A DNA stretch of 64,000 nt, taken from NCBI RefSeq assembly GCF_025822605.1, contig NZ_JACKTY010000028.1:434555-498554 (forward strand). Direction: 5' to 3'. Position numbers and translations under genes: made by a program. Positions 47,120 to 55,373 of the stretch are shown here, one piece after another; the stretch's first letter is position 1; the number at the start of each line of letters is the position of its first letter. This DNA comes from Mycolicibacterium komossense (GTDB lineage: Bacteria; Actinomycetota; Actinomycetes; Mycobacteriales; Mycobacteriaceae). A model generated the notes under the pieces. The model saw nothing but the letters and a program-made list of their open reading frames with translations, did not search any database and was not told the DNA's origin.

Positions 47120-48652
47120 ATGACCCGCATCGCCGGCGTCGATCCCCGTACCGCTGCGACGCTTCCGGCGGTCGTCGAAGCAACACCCGATCACCAGGTC
47201 GACACCATCGCCGAGATCGCCGCAGCCGCTGCCGCAGGCCTCGAGGCCATGGGCCGTCATGGGCGCGGTGAACTACTCGACGCCATGGCCGACGCCACTG
47301 AGCGCCACCGCGACGAACTTGTCAAGACCGCGGCGCTCGAAACCGGCTTCGCCGTAGGCAAACTCGACGGCGAACTAACCCGCGCCGTGTATCAGCTTCG
47401 GTTCTTCGCCGACGTACTTCGCGACGGCAGCTACCTCGAAGCCACGATCGACCGCGCCGGTGCCAGTGCGATGGGGCCGCGGCCGGACCTGCGGAGGATG
47501 CTGGTCCCGATCGGCCCGGTCGCGGTCTTCGGAGCCAGCAACTTCCCCTTCGCATTCTCGGTACTCGGCGGAGACACCGCCTCCGCTCTGGCTGCCGGCA
47601 GCCCGGTGGTGGTCAAGGCACACGACTCTCATCCGGCCACCTCCAAACTGTCGTTGGACGTGCTGGCCGCGACTGCCGTCCAGACCGCGGCACCCGAGGG
47701 AGTGATCGGCGCCGTGTACGGACGCAGTGCCGCCGTCCACCTGGTGGCACATCCCGCTATCCGGGCCGTCGGCTTCACCGGCTCACTCAGCGGTGGAAAA
47801 GCCTTGCTGGACATCATCAATCGGCGCGCCGACCCGATACCGTTCTACGGTGAGCTGAGCAGCCTCAACCCGGTGATCGTCACGCCGGCGGCCGCCGCGG
47901 AACGCGGCGAGACGATCGGCACCGAGCTGGCCGCCTCGTTCACGCTCGGAGCCGGTCAGCTGTGCACTAAGCCCGGCCTGGTGCTCGTTCCCGACAACGC
48001 CGACGGCGACGCCCTGGCCTACGCGGTGCGTAACGCACTGACCGACGTGGCCGCCGCCCCCCTGCTCAACGAGCGCATCTTCAACAGCTACCGCAGCGAA
48101 ACCCGCGACCTGCGGGAGCAGCAACACCTCAGCATCCTTGGTGACCCTCGCGACGGGTCTACCCACGCCGGTTTCACCGTCGAGCCCATCGCCTTCGAGA
48201 CCAACGTGGCGAATCTGCACCGAGATCTCGTCACTGAGATCTTCGGCCCGGTAACCGTGATCGTGCGGTACCCCGCCGGCGACGTCGAAGCAGCCACCCG
48301 CTCGACGATGGAGCTGCTGCCACACTCGCTGACGGCCACCATCCACCATGGCGCGGACGAGGACACCCTGCTAGCCCAGCTCACCGAAATCGCGCGACCG
48401 ACAGCCGGGCGCATCGTCTACAACGGTTTTCCCACCGGAGTCGCGGTGTCGTGGGCTCAGACGCACGGCGGACCGTGGCCGGCGACGAATTCGTTGCACA
48501 CATCGGTCGGCGCCACGGCGATCCGCCGGTTCCTGCGCCCGGTGACCTACCAGAACGCGCCGGAATCAGTACTGCCCGAGGAACTACACGACAGCTTCGG
48601 CGCAGTGGCACGCAGGCTTGACGGCGTGCTGGTACTGCCGACTGAACGATGA
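47120..48652 (+). CDS. Alpha-ketoglutarate semialdehyde (2,5-dioxovalerate) dehydrogenase
   Basis: The 510-residue protein oxidises 2,5-dioxopentanoate to alpha-ketoglutarate. It has the signature of this ALDH subfamily: VAVFGASNFPFAFSVLGGDT near residue 135, VVKAHDSHPATS near 170, AVGFTGSLSGGKAL near 215, GELSSLNPV near 245 and the catalytic Cys282 in GAGQLCTKPG. The product enters the TCA cycle, so this is the expected last step of hydroxyproline (or pentose) degradation. It is followed by SDR and LLM genes in the same direction. Confidence 0.88.
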   Translation: MTRIAGVDPRTAATLPAVVEATPDHQVDTIAEIAAAAAAGLEAMGRHGRGELLDAMADATERHRDELVKTAALETGFAVGKLDGELTRAVYQLRFFADVLRDGSYLEATIDRAGASAMGPRPDLRRMLVPIGPVAVFGASNFPFAFSVLGGDTASALAAGSPVVVKAHDSHPATSKLSLDVLAATAVQTAAPEGVIGAVYGRSAAVHLVAHPAIRAVGFTGSLSGGKALLDIINRRADPIPFYGELSSLNPVIVTPAAAAERGETIGTELAASFTLGAGQLCTKPGLVLVPDNADGDALAYAVRNALTDVAAAPLLNERIFNSYRSETRDLREQQHLSILGDPRDGSTHAGFTVEPIAFETNVANLHRDLVTEIFGPVTVIVRYPAGDVEAATRSTMELLPHSLTATIHHGADEDTLLAQLTEIARPTAGRIVYNGFPTGVAVSWAQTHGGPWPATNSLHTSVGATAIRRFLRPVTYQNAPESVLPEELHDSFGAVARRLDGVLVLPTER

Positions 48653-48693
48653 CCGTCGAAGCCGAGCAGCCCTGCACCCCCAACGAGTGAAAG

Positions 48694-49479
48694 ATGTTTC
48701 CCGCCATGGTCTTACCCGTCACAATTGTCACTGGAGCATCGTCCGGTATCGGCGCCGCCACTGCGCACCTGCTCGCCCAGCGTGGACATGCAGTCGCGCT
48801 GTTGGCCCGCGACGAGGTGGCGCTGCGAGAAGTCGCGGCGGCCCTTCCCGATGGCTCGACATCCTTGGTGCGCCCCTGCGACGTGACTGATCCCGAACAG
48901 GTCACCGCGGCAGTCGGGGCCGTCGTGGACGAACTGGGAACGCCGTTCGGATTGATCAACGCCGCGGGTGTCTGCGCTCCCGGACCGCTGTCGGACATCA
49001 CAACCGACAGCTGGCACACCACGCTGGCCGTCAACCTCACCGGCACCTTCCTCATGTGCCAGGCCGTAGTCGCAGCCAGGCGCGCGTCCACGGAAGTAGG
49101 CAGCATCGTCAACCTCGGCTCGGAAGCCGCATCCATCGGGATGCCGCACTACTCGGCGTACTGCGCGAGTAAGGCCGGCGTGCTAGGACTCACTCGTGCC
49201 CTCGCCGCGGAGCTGGCCCCCCGGGTGCGGGTCAACGCCCTGTGCCCAGGACCAGTCGATACCCCGATGCTGCGCAGCGAGCTTGCGTTGTCCGACGATC
49301 TCGACCAGGCCTACAAGGCCGAGATTGCCCGTGTTCCGCTGCGCGCCATTGCGAGCGCCGCCGAGGTTGGCGACGCTGCGGTGTGGCTGCTACACGCCGG
49401 CACCGCCACGGGCACTGCGCTCGCGCTCGACGGCGGAACCACGGTGGCGTGCTACGGCGCCGCGCCACATCAGCACTAG
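48694..49479 (+). CDS. Short-chain dehydrogenase/reductase
   Basis: The 261-residue protein is a classical SDR: cofactor loop TGASSGIGAA near residue 13, NAAG near 92, and the catalytic Ser with Y-x-x-x-K in YSAYCASKAGVLG near 155. The PGPVDTPM motif follows near 188. NAD(P)-dependent oxidation or reduction of a hydroxyl/keto group is expected; the substrate is unknown. An ATG four codons downstream (48706) could be the real start. It is 42 bp after the semialdehyde dehydrogenase. Confidence 0.88.
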   Translation: MFPAMVLPVTIVTGASSGIGAATAHLLAQRGHAVALLARDEVALREVAAALPDGSTSLVRPCDVTDPEQVTAAVGAVVDELGTPFGLINAAGVCAPGPLSDITTDSWHTTLAVNLTGTFLMCQAVVAARRASTEVGSIVNLGSEAASIGMPHYSAYCASKAGVLGLTRALAAELAPRVRVNALCPGPVDTPMLRSELALSDDLDQAYKAEIARVPLRAIASAAEVGDAAVWLLHAGTATGTALALDGGTTVACYGAAPHQH

Positions 49480-49502
49480 CCGACCGCGGGCAGGAGGCGA
49501 TC

Positions 49503-50312
49503 ATGTCACTCAAGCAGGCACTCAACGTACCCAACGTCGGAAACCCAAACGCCATAGTCGAATTGGCGATGCAGGCCGAAGCCGCGGGGTGGGACGGGTT
49601 CTTCGTCTGGGACACCCTGCAGACCGATGCGTCTCAGCGCGTCGACGTACTGGACCCCGCCGCGACCCTCTCGGCAATTGCTGTGTCGACCTCGAAGATC
49701 GCACTCGGCCCGATGGTCGTCGCGCTCCCCCGTCGCCGCCCCTGGAAGGTGGCCAAGGAGATCATCACCATCGATCATCTCTCTGGCGGTCGAGTCCTCG
49801 CCGGGTTCGGCCTGGGCGCCCCGCCAAAGGAGGAGTTCGGCGATTTTGGTGAACCGACCGACCTCCGGGCACGCGCCGAACTACTCGACGAGGGCCTGAC
49901 AATCATCGACGCGATGTTCACAGGTGAAACACTTGATCACGTCGGACCCGCGTTCACGGTACACGCGCACCTGAGCCCAAGGGGCTATCAACGGCCGCGG
50001 CCGCCGATCTGGGTGGCCTCCATCGGCACCAACCGTGGCCCAGTGGCCCGGGCACGGCGATGGGACGGAGTCTTTGCTCTTACCAAGGACTCTCAAGGAC
50101 TTACCCCCGCAGACGTACACGCGTGGAGAGGCAGACTCGACCGTGAGGACGACTACGTCATCGCCACCGCCGCCCGCCCCGGAATCCACTCCCGCGACCT
50201 GGAGGCCGCCGGGCTGAACTGGCGGGTAAGTGAACCGCCACGCCTTCACAACGACTGGATTACCGACCTGCGTCCGCTCGTGCTCGCCGGACCGGATGCG
50301 TCGGACTTCTGA
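49503..50312 (+). CDS. LLM-class F420-dependent oxidoreductase
   Basis: The 269-residue protein has the luciferase-like barrel with GWDGFFVWDTLQTD near residue 30, IALGPMVVALPRRRPWKVAKE near 65-85 and LSGGRVLAGFGLGAP near 95, which is typical of mycobacterial F420-dependent enzymes. A strong AGGAGG lies before the ATG at 49503. It is the second LLM enzyme in the regulon. The substrate is unknown. A perfect terminator hairpin follows. Confidence 0.86.
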   Translation: MSLKQALNVPNVGNPNAIVELAMQAEAAGWDGFFVWDTLQTDASQRVDVLDPAATLSAIAVSTSKIALGPMVVALPRRRPWKVAKEIITIDHLSGGRVLAGFGLGAPPKEEFGDFGEPTDLRARAELLDEGLTIIDAMFTGETLDHVGPAFTVHAHLSPRGYQRPRPPIWVASIGTNRGPVARARRWDGVFALTKDSQGLTPADVHAWRGRLDREDDYVIATAARPGIHSRDLEAAGLNWRVSEPPRLHNDWITDLRPLVLAGPDASDF

Positions 50313-50325
50313 GCCGAAACTGTGC

Positions 50326-50377
50326 CTCGGCGGGCTCAGTGCCGCGGATCCCACCCCACGACACTGAGCCCGCCGAG
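50326..50377. terminator. Bidirectional terminator between convergent operons
   Basis: A perfect 16-bp stem (50326-50341 with 50362-50377) and a 20-base loop lie between the LLM gene and the convergent dehydrogenase small-subunit gene. Confidence 0.85.
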
Positions 50378-50399
50378 CTCTGGAAAAGGCGCCTGCCCC

Positions 50400-50903
50400 T
50401 TACTCACCAGCCGCGGAAACATAGATGAAGCCACGTTCCAACACCGGGTCGAGGATTCCGCTGCCGATCTCGTCTGCGGCCAGTTCGACCGGGGCAGGAT
50501 CACGGTGCTGGCCGGGATAGCCGATCAGCTTCATCACCTGCGGGGTCATGAAGTAGGCGCCGGCCACTACCGCTGACAGCGGATCGAAAGTGATCGCGTC
50601 CTCAGCCGACATCTTCTTGAGCGCATCCCACAATCCGTCCTCCGGGGTATCGGCGAGGCTGGTGGCCCCGTCGACGATGGCGTCGAACACGTCTGCCCGT
50701 GCCGCGAGCGCAAGCTGTAGGTATGACGTGTATTGCTCGGCGTCACTGGCTTTCGGGTTGGCACCCGACGCGGGGATCAAGCAGTCGGCCACCCGCAGCA
50801 GTGCCGCCAACTCGGTCCCGGCGAGCGCGCGCGGCGGACGGGTGTTGCGGGGCGGCACCGAAAGGCGTTGCTGGGTAGCGGTTGGACGTCCGTTGGAGCT
50901 CAT
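50400..50903 (-). CDS. Gluconate 2-dehydrogenase subunit 3-like protein
   Basis: The 167-residue protein corresponds to the small (gamma) subunit of membrane-bound GMC dehydrogenases: LAALLRVADCLIPAS with the conserved DxxIP-like pattern near residue 33, and GAYFMTPQVMKLIGYPG near 120. It lacks the twin-arginine signal often found on this subunit, so the complex may be cytosolic. The ATG overlaps the GMC gene stop (ATGA), so the two are made together. Confidence 0.8.
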   Translation of the reverse strand: MSSNGRPTATQQRLSVPPRNTRPPRALAGTELAALLRVADCLIPASGANPKASDAEQYTSYLQLALAARADVFDAIVDGATSLADTPEDGLWDALKKMSAEDAITFDPLSAVVAGAYFMTPQVMKLIGYPGQHRDPAPVELAADEIGSGILDPVLERGFIYVSAAGE

Positions 50904-52537
50904 ACGTTTGCCTTTCGGGTGGCGAACTGGTCGACGAGGTTCTTGGCGACACGCAGCGCCAGGGCGCTGATCGTGCACGTCGGGTTGGCGGATCCGGAGG
51001 TGACGAAGATGCTGCCGTCGGCGATGTAGAGGTTGTCGATGTCGTGGGTCTTGCCGTACGAGTCGACGACGGAGGTCGCCGGGTCGTCCCCCATCCGGGC
51101 GGTGCCCAGTAGATGACCCGGCTGGTCCACCCAGATTTCCTGGGTGATGATGCGGACCGCTCCCGCGGCTTCATGCAGCTCGACCATCCGGTCGACGGTG
51201 AATTTCAAGATTTTGCGGGTGTTTTCGCTGATGCGGTACTCGATCTTGGGCGCCGGCAGCCCATCACTGTCGACCAGATCGGGCGAGAGGGTGACGCGGT
51301 TGTGCGGCTCGGGCAGATCCTCGGTGTTGGCGGCCCAGAGGATCCCGTTCTGCGCCAGTCGGGCGACATCGTGTACTGCCGGGCCCCACAGTTCTTCGAA
51401 GTCGAGTTGGCGGTGGGCCTCGATGGCGTTGAGCGGGCCCGGGGTCGGCAGGATGTGCATCTTGCTTCCCCGTACGAACCCGCGCGATTCGTCGGTTTCG
51501 TAAAACTCGAGGGAATGGATCAACTGCCCGGCCGGACCGCGCCAGCTCTCCAGCGGCTCCTCGTAGAACCCGAGTGCGCTGCAGTTGGGATGCAGCATCA
51601 GGTTTCGCCCGACCATGTCCGAAGAGTTGGCCAGACCATTGGGGTGTCTGTCACTGGCGGACAGGAGTAGCAGCCGCGGTGTACCCACCCCATTGGCGCA
51701 CATGACCACGGCGCGGGCGGCCTGAAACTGCACCACGCCCTCGCGGTCGACATATTCCGCGCCAGTGGCCAGCCCGGTGTCATCGTCGGTCACCACCTTG
51801 CGAACCCGGGCGCCGGTGACGACCTTGGCCCCAAGTTTCTGAGCTTGCGGCAGGTAGATCAAATCAAACGATGCTTTCGCGCCTTGGGGGCAGCCCCATT
51901 CGCAGGTGCCCCAACGACCGCACTGCTCAAGGGTTTTGAACTTCTGACTCGCGATGGCATTGGTACCCGGCCACCAGTGCCAGCCCAGGGTGTTGGCCGC
52001 CTCGGCGCCCTTGATCCCAGCCTTGCCCAACGGATTCGGGGGCAGCGGGTACTCGAGCCCGTCTGGGTAGGCGGTATCACCGTCAACCCCCGATACGCCG
52101 ATGAACGCGTCGACCTCGTCGTGATACGGCTTGAGATCGTCGTAACAGATAGGCCAGTCGTCGCTGACGCCGTCGAGTGTTTTCACCCGGAAATCCGAAG
52201 GGACCAAACGCGGCCACTCCGCGCCGTAAAAGATGGAACTGCCGCCGACTGCGTTGAACATCACCGGCCACATGTCGGAGTCCGCGACGTCAACGGGATA
52301 GTCCGACGGAAGGTTACGAACGTTGGGATCGTGGGACCAGTCATGCTGGATCAGCAGTTCCCATTCAGGGTGGTTCGCCGGGAAATCGCTCGGGTTGACC
52401 CAGTCGCCCTGCTCCAACACGACCACACTCAAGCCTGCGGCGGCAGCGGTGTGTGCGACGACCGCACCGGACGGGCCGGCTCCGATCACGAGGACATCGA
52501 CCGGGGGGTTCCCGTCGCCGGAAGTATGTGATGCCAT
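50900..52537 (-). CDS. GMC-family FAD oxidoreductase (large dehydrogenase subunit)
   Basis: The 545-residue protein has the FAD dinucleotide fold VLVIGAGPSGAVVAH near residue 15 and NAVGGSSIFYGAEWPR near 95. A cysteine cluster CGRWGTCEWGCPQGA near 205 is typical of gluconate/fructose dehydrogenase-type GMC proteins. The C-terminal catalytic region is GHLLGTARMGDDPAT near 480 and SGSANPTCTISALALR near 520. No export signal is visible, and no cytochrome c subunit gene is nearby. Operator site 5 lies 102 bp upstream. It may oxidise a hydroxyl of the pathway substrate; this is inferred. Confidence 0.87.
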   Translation of the reverse strand: MASHTSGDGNPPVDVLVIGAGPSGAVVAHTAAAAGLSVVVLEQGDWVNPSDFPANHPEWELLIQHDWSHDPNVRNLPSDYPVDVADSDMWPVMFNAVGGSSIFYGAEWPRLVPSDFRVKTLDGVSDDWPICYDDLKPYHDEVDAFIGVSGVDGDTAYPDGLEYPLPPNPLGKAGIKGAEAANTLGWHWWPGTNAIASQKFKTLEQCGRWGTCEWGCPQGAKASFDLIYLPQAQKLGAKVVTGARVRKVVTDDDTGLATGAEYVDREGVVQFQAARAVVMCANGVGTPRLLLLSASDRHPNGLANSSDMVGRNLMLHPNCSALGFYEEPLESWRGPAGQLIHSLEFYETDESRGFVRGSKMHILPTPGPLNAIEAHRQLDFEELWGPAVHDVARLAQNGILWAANTEDLPEPHNRVTLSPDLVDSDGLPAPKIEYRISENTRKILKFTVDRMVELHEAAGAVRIITQEIWVDQPGHLLGTARMGDDPATSVVDSYGKTHDIDNLYIADGSIFVTSGSANPTCTISALALRVAKNLVDQFATRKANV

Positions 52538-52638
52538 GAGGACCTCTCTTGAAAGACACCGTCACGACGTGCGGGCTGCGTCGAACGGATGGGCGTCTCA
52601 GACGTCGAACACAATCGGACGAGATCGAATAATTGTGC

Positions 52639-52650
52639 ATTGTCGACATG
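52639..52650. promoter_or_regulatory. GntR operator, site 5
   Basis: On the plus strand ATTGTCGACATG, upstream of the minus-strand GMC operon. The gene-proximal extra half-site ATTGT (52632-52636) lies exactly 7 bp away, again on the side of the controlled gene. Confidence 0.7.
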
Positions 52651-52834
52651 AGCCAATTTGATTCTGGCGTCGATCTCCTTCGGCGTCAAGTATTCGCGCG
52701 AATCGATACCGACCGTCGGACCCAACACTCACTGTCGACCGCCCCTGCCGCGCCGGTGCGATACCGGACCGGGGCGAAGACCCTCACAAACGCGGCTGCC
52801 CCAGGTCGGAGAACGCACGGAAGGCAGATAGGCT

Positions 52835-52846
52835 ATTGTCGACAAG
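52835..52846. promoter_or_regulatory. GntR operator, site 6
   Basis: ATTGTCGACAAG lies 201 bp upstream of the unknown gene at 53048, with a third half-site GCAAT at 52849-52853. Between 52651 and 53047 no gene is supported, so this ~400-bp gap holds this promoter and an unusually long leader, or a missed short gene. Confidence 0.65.
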
Positions 52847-53047
52847 GAGCAATATCCAGTCCGTACCGAACATCGCCATCCACCCTCCAGCAGGCTCACG
52901 CCGGCCCTGGTGAAGAAGACCAGCTGCGATACGTAGTGCGCAGGGGCGCTTGCACATTGCGGCGCAGACATGTCGCCATTCGGACGACCAACACTCATAT
53001 CGGGGCGAACACGGGTTTCGCCGTCACGACTACCGAGGGGATTCACG

Positions 53048-53527
53048 ATGCAGCAGTGGCACACCGCCGAGGAGATTGCCGCAGAGCATGACCGGCTCGC
53101 CGGGACTCTGCACGGTTGGCATCCCCCCTACGCCCACGGGGTCGGATTCATACCGGCAGACGCCCCCGGCCCTCTTGCTGAGCACTTCCAGGTTGTCAAT
53201 GTTGTTGATGCCGGGCAGCATTCGTTGCCCGGCGTGGTGATGGCGGACGTCACCGGCTATCGACGTGGCACAGCGTCCTACACCCTCGGCCGAGGCGAAC
53301 TCGAACGGGCGATCAGGCAACTGGCCCCCGCCGAAGCCTTGACCGATCATCCGCATCCGAACCTGTGGACCTGGCGCGACCGCTATCTGCCCGCACTCGC
53401 CACGGATCCCAATGCGCGGCTGATAGCAGTCTTCCTGGCAACGAAGGAAGTCAGCGACGACGAGGCAGCCGAGGTCGCCGCCTTCCGCGAAGCGGTAGAA
53501 GCAACCAACCAGGACGAGGGTCACTGA
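53048..53527 (+). CDS. Hypothetical protein in the GntR regulon
   Basis: This 159-residue protein starts with an acidic helix (HTAEEIAAEHDRLAG) and has LPGVVMADVTGYRRGTASYTLGRGELERAI in its middle (read as separate strand and helix), then DHPHPNLWTWRDRY. No membrane or signal segment is visible, and I do not recognise the family. The ATG at 53048 has GAGGGG eleven bases upstream. It lies alone between operator sites 6 and 7, which ties it to the catabolic regulon. Confidence 0.7.
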   Translation: MQQWHTAEEIAAEHDRLAGTLHGWHPPYAHGVGFIPADAPGPLAEHFQVVNVVDAGQHSLPGVVMADVTGYRRGTASYTLGRGELERAIRQLAPAEALTDHPHPNLWTWRDRYLPALATDPNARLIAVFLATKEVSDDEAAEVAAFREAVEATNQDEGH

Positions 53528-53578
53528 CGAGTCGTCCGGCGTGGTTACGGCCTGAGTCCAGCAGGCCGAACGCAGAGT

Positions 53579-53590
53579 ATTGTCGACAAT
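53579..53590. promoter_or_regulatory. GntR operator, site 7
   Basis: ATTGTCGACAAT is a second perfect copy, 41 bp before the next gene. It is followed by ACTAT at 53593-53597 with the same 7-bp period; TATATT here also looks like a -10 element. Confidence 0.78.
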
Positions 53591-53631
53591 GCACTATATT
53601 TCGGCCAGCCGCCTCTACCGTGAAGGACACC

Positions 53632-54114
53632 ATGCAACTGCCCAGCGATTCATCAGGATGGCTCGATCTATACGAGTCCGTGCTGGCGGAAGAGAACGCC
53701 ATCACCTTCGACCGGTTCTCCTACGACGATGCGTGGAACCTCGGTAGCGCGATGGCCTCGACGGCATCGGCGGCGGCGCTGCCCGTCGCGATCGCCATCC
53801 ACTTCGGCGAACAAAAGGTATTCCACCGCGCCTTAAGTGGCGCGGCGGCCACGAATGACGATTGGTTGATCCGAAAGTTCCGGGCGGTTGCCAAACACAA
53901 CTGTTCCTCCTTCGCCACAGCCTGCAAACAATGGTCCGGCGATTCGGACTACTTCGTCGAGGGCGGGTATGACCGCGCCTTCATCGCACTGGCAGGTGGG
54001 GCGGTTCCCCTGCGGGTGCGCGGGTCGTTGATCGGCGCGGTAGGCGTGTCAGGACTCGCAGGAGAGGACGATCACCGTTTCGTCATCGACGCGTTGACCG
54101 CATTCCGCGGCTAG
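53632..54114 (+). CDS. UPF0303/heme-degrading-domain family protein
   Basis: The 160-residue protein matches the UPF0303 (heme-degrading domain, GlcG/HbpS-like) family, with ENAITFDRFSYDDAWNLGS near residue 18, a central VFHRALSGAA and the C-terminal GGAVPLRVRGSLIGAVGVSGL typical of the fold. Members occur in catabolic operons; biochemical roles are poorly defined. It is directly under operator site 7. It is the last gene of the regulon before the ABC transporter cluster. Confidence 0.8.
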   Translation: MQLPSDSSGWLDLYESVLAEENAITFDRFSYDDAWNLGSAMASTASAAALPVAIAIHFGEQKVFHRALSGAAATNDDWLIRKFRAVAKHNCSSFATACKQWSGDSDYFVEGGYDRAFIALAGGAVPLRVRGSLIGAVGVSGLAGEDDHRFVIDALTAFRG

Positions 54115-54232
54115 CGCAGACACCGCCCGGTTTCCACGGGCAAGCTGGCCGACGGCCCCGCCGGCAATAGGTTCTTAGACGATGTCCGATGCCGGGCCGC
54201 GGGGTCGCCGACCAACCCGTCTGCGCCGACAG

Positions 54233-55363
54233 CTATTGCGGAATTACCAAGGCATGTCTGGCTTCCCAGCCGAACGACACATTCTCTCCGCGGTCCCGCG
54301 GCTCCTCACCGTCATAGAGCAGCGCGGTGGTTCTGCCGAGTCGCCCCGATTCGACGACCACGCTTCGGCTGTTGCCCAGGAATGTGGACTCCACGATCAC
54401 GCCCGAATCGACGAGTTGAATCTCGGGGCGGGGCGGGGGGCCGTCCGGCCGCCATACCCAGACACGCTCGGGCCGCACGGCGACCACCAGCGCCCCCGCC
54501 GAGCGGCGCGCGTCATCGCCGCAGCGCGCGCTGAACCGAGCCGTCTCGGCGATGGTCGCGATGGTCGTGCCCGACTCGCGGTTGTCCACGGTGACCGGCC
54601 ACAGGTTCACCTCACCGACAAAGTTGGCGACGAAGGAGTCGCTAGGCCGTGCATAAACCTCTTCGGGAGTGCCGACCTGCCGGATCTCCCCGTGGTTCAT
54701 CACCACCACCCGATCGGACATGGTGAACGCCTCTTCTTGATCGTGAGTGACGTAGAGCGTGGTGATTCCCGTTTCCCTTTGCACACGCCGGATCTCGTGA
54801 CCGAGTTGTTGGCGAAGACGCCGGTCGAGAGCACCGAGCGGCTCGTCGAGAAGCAGCACCTTCGGGACCGCCGAGATCGCTCGCCCGACCGCCACACGTT
54901 GTTGCTGACCACCACTGAGCTGATCGGGGCGTCGATCCGCGAGTGCGGTGAGCTCGACAAGTTCGAGCACCTCGGCGACTCGTGCCGACGCGTCCCGCTC
55001 GGGCGTCTTGCGCACGTTGTGGGGAAACCGGATGTTCTCGGCGGCCGTCAGATGTGGGAACAGCGCGTAGTTTTGGAAGACCAGGCCGATCTCGCGCTTC
55101 TGCGGTGGTACACGGGTGATGTCGCGACCAGCGATGCTGATCGTCCCCGACGTGGCGCTGACGAGTCCGGCAAGAATGTGCAGCAGAGAACTCTTGCCCG
55201 ATCCGCTAGGACCGAGCAGGGTCACGAATTCGCCTGCCCGAACGTCGAGCGACACGCTGTCGAGTGCGGTGATACCGGCGTACTCATGGTGCAAATCCCG
55301 GATTTCGATGAAGGACTCGCCGACGGGTGTCGTTGCGGGTGCCGGCTTCTGTTCGGTGATCAT
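54233..55363 (-). CDS. PotA-type ABC transporter ATPase
   Basis: The 376-residue ATPase has Walker A GPSGSGKSS near residue 51, the Q-loop FQNYALFPHL, signature LSGGQQQR near 149, Walker B VLLLDEP near 168 and the H-loop VTHDQEEA. A C-terminal TOBE domain (about 290-370) is typical of spermidine/putrescine and ferric-iron importers. It lies 10 bp after the fused permease gene, so both are co-transcribed. The binding protein is divergently encoded upstream of the permease. Confidence 0.9.
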   Translation of the reverse strand: MITEQKPAPATTPVGESFIEIRDLHHEYAGITALDSVSLDVRAGEFVTLLGPSGSGKSSLLHILAGLVSATSGTISIAGRDITRVPPQKREIGLVFQNYALFPHLTAAENIRFPHNVRKTPERDASARVAEVLELVELTALADRRPDQLSGGQQQRVAVGRAISAVPKVLLLDEPLGALDRRLRQQLGHEIRRVQRETGITTLYVTHDQEEAFTMSDRVVVMNHGEIRQVGTPEEVYARPSDSFVANFVGEVNLWPVTVDNRESGTTIATIAETARFSARCGDDARRSAGALVVAVRPERVWVWRPDGPPPRPEIQLVDSGVIVESTFLGNSRSVVVESGRLGRTTALLYDGEEPRDRGENVSFGWEARHALVIPQ

Positions 55364-55373
55364 GAAGGCCTCG

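Noticed and set aside
53860..54180. Search for a tRNA or attachment site at the boundary of the two catabolic clusters
   Set aside because: No cloverleaf, integrase or direct repeat was found; the boundary is only a 118-bp gap.
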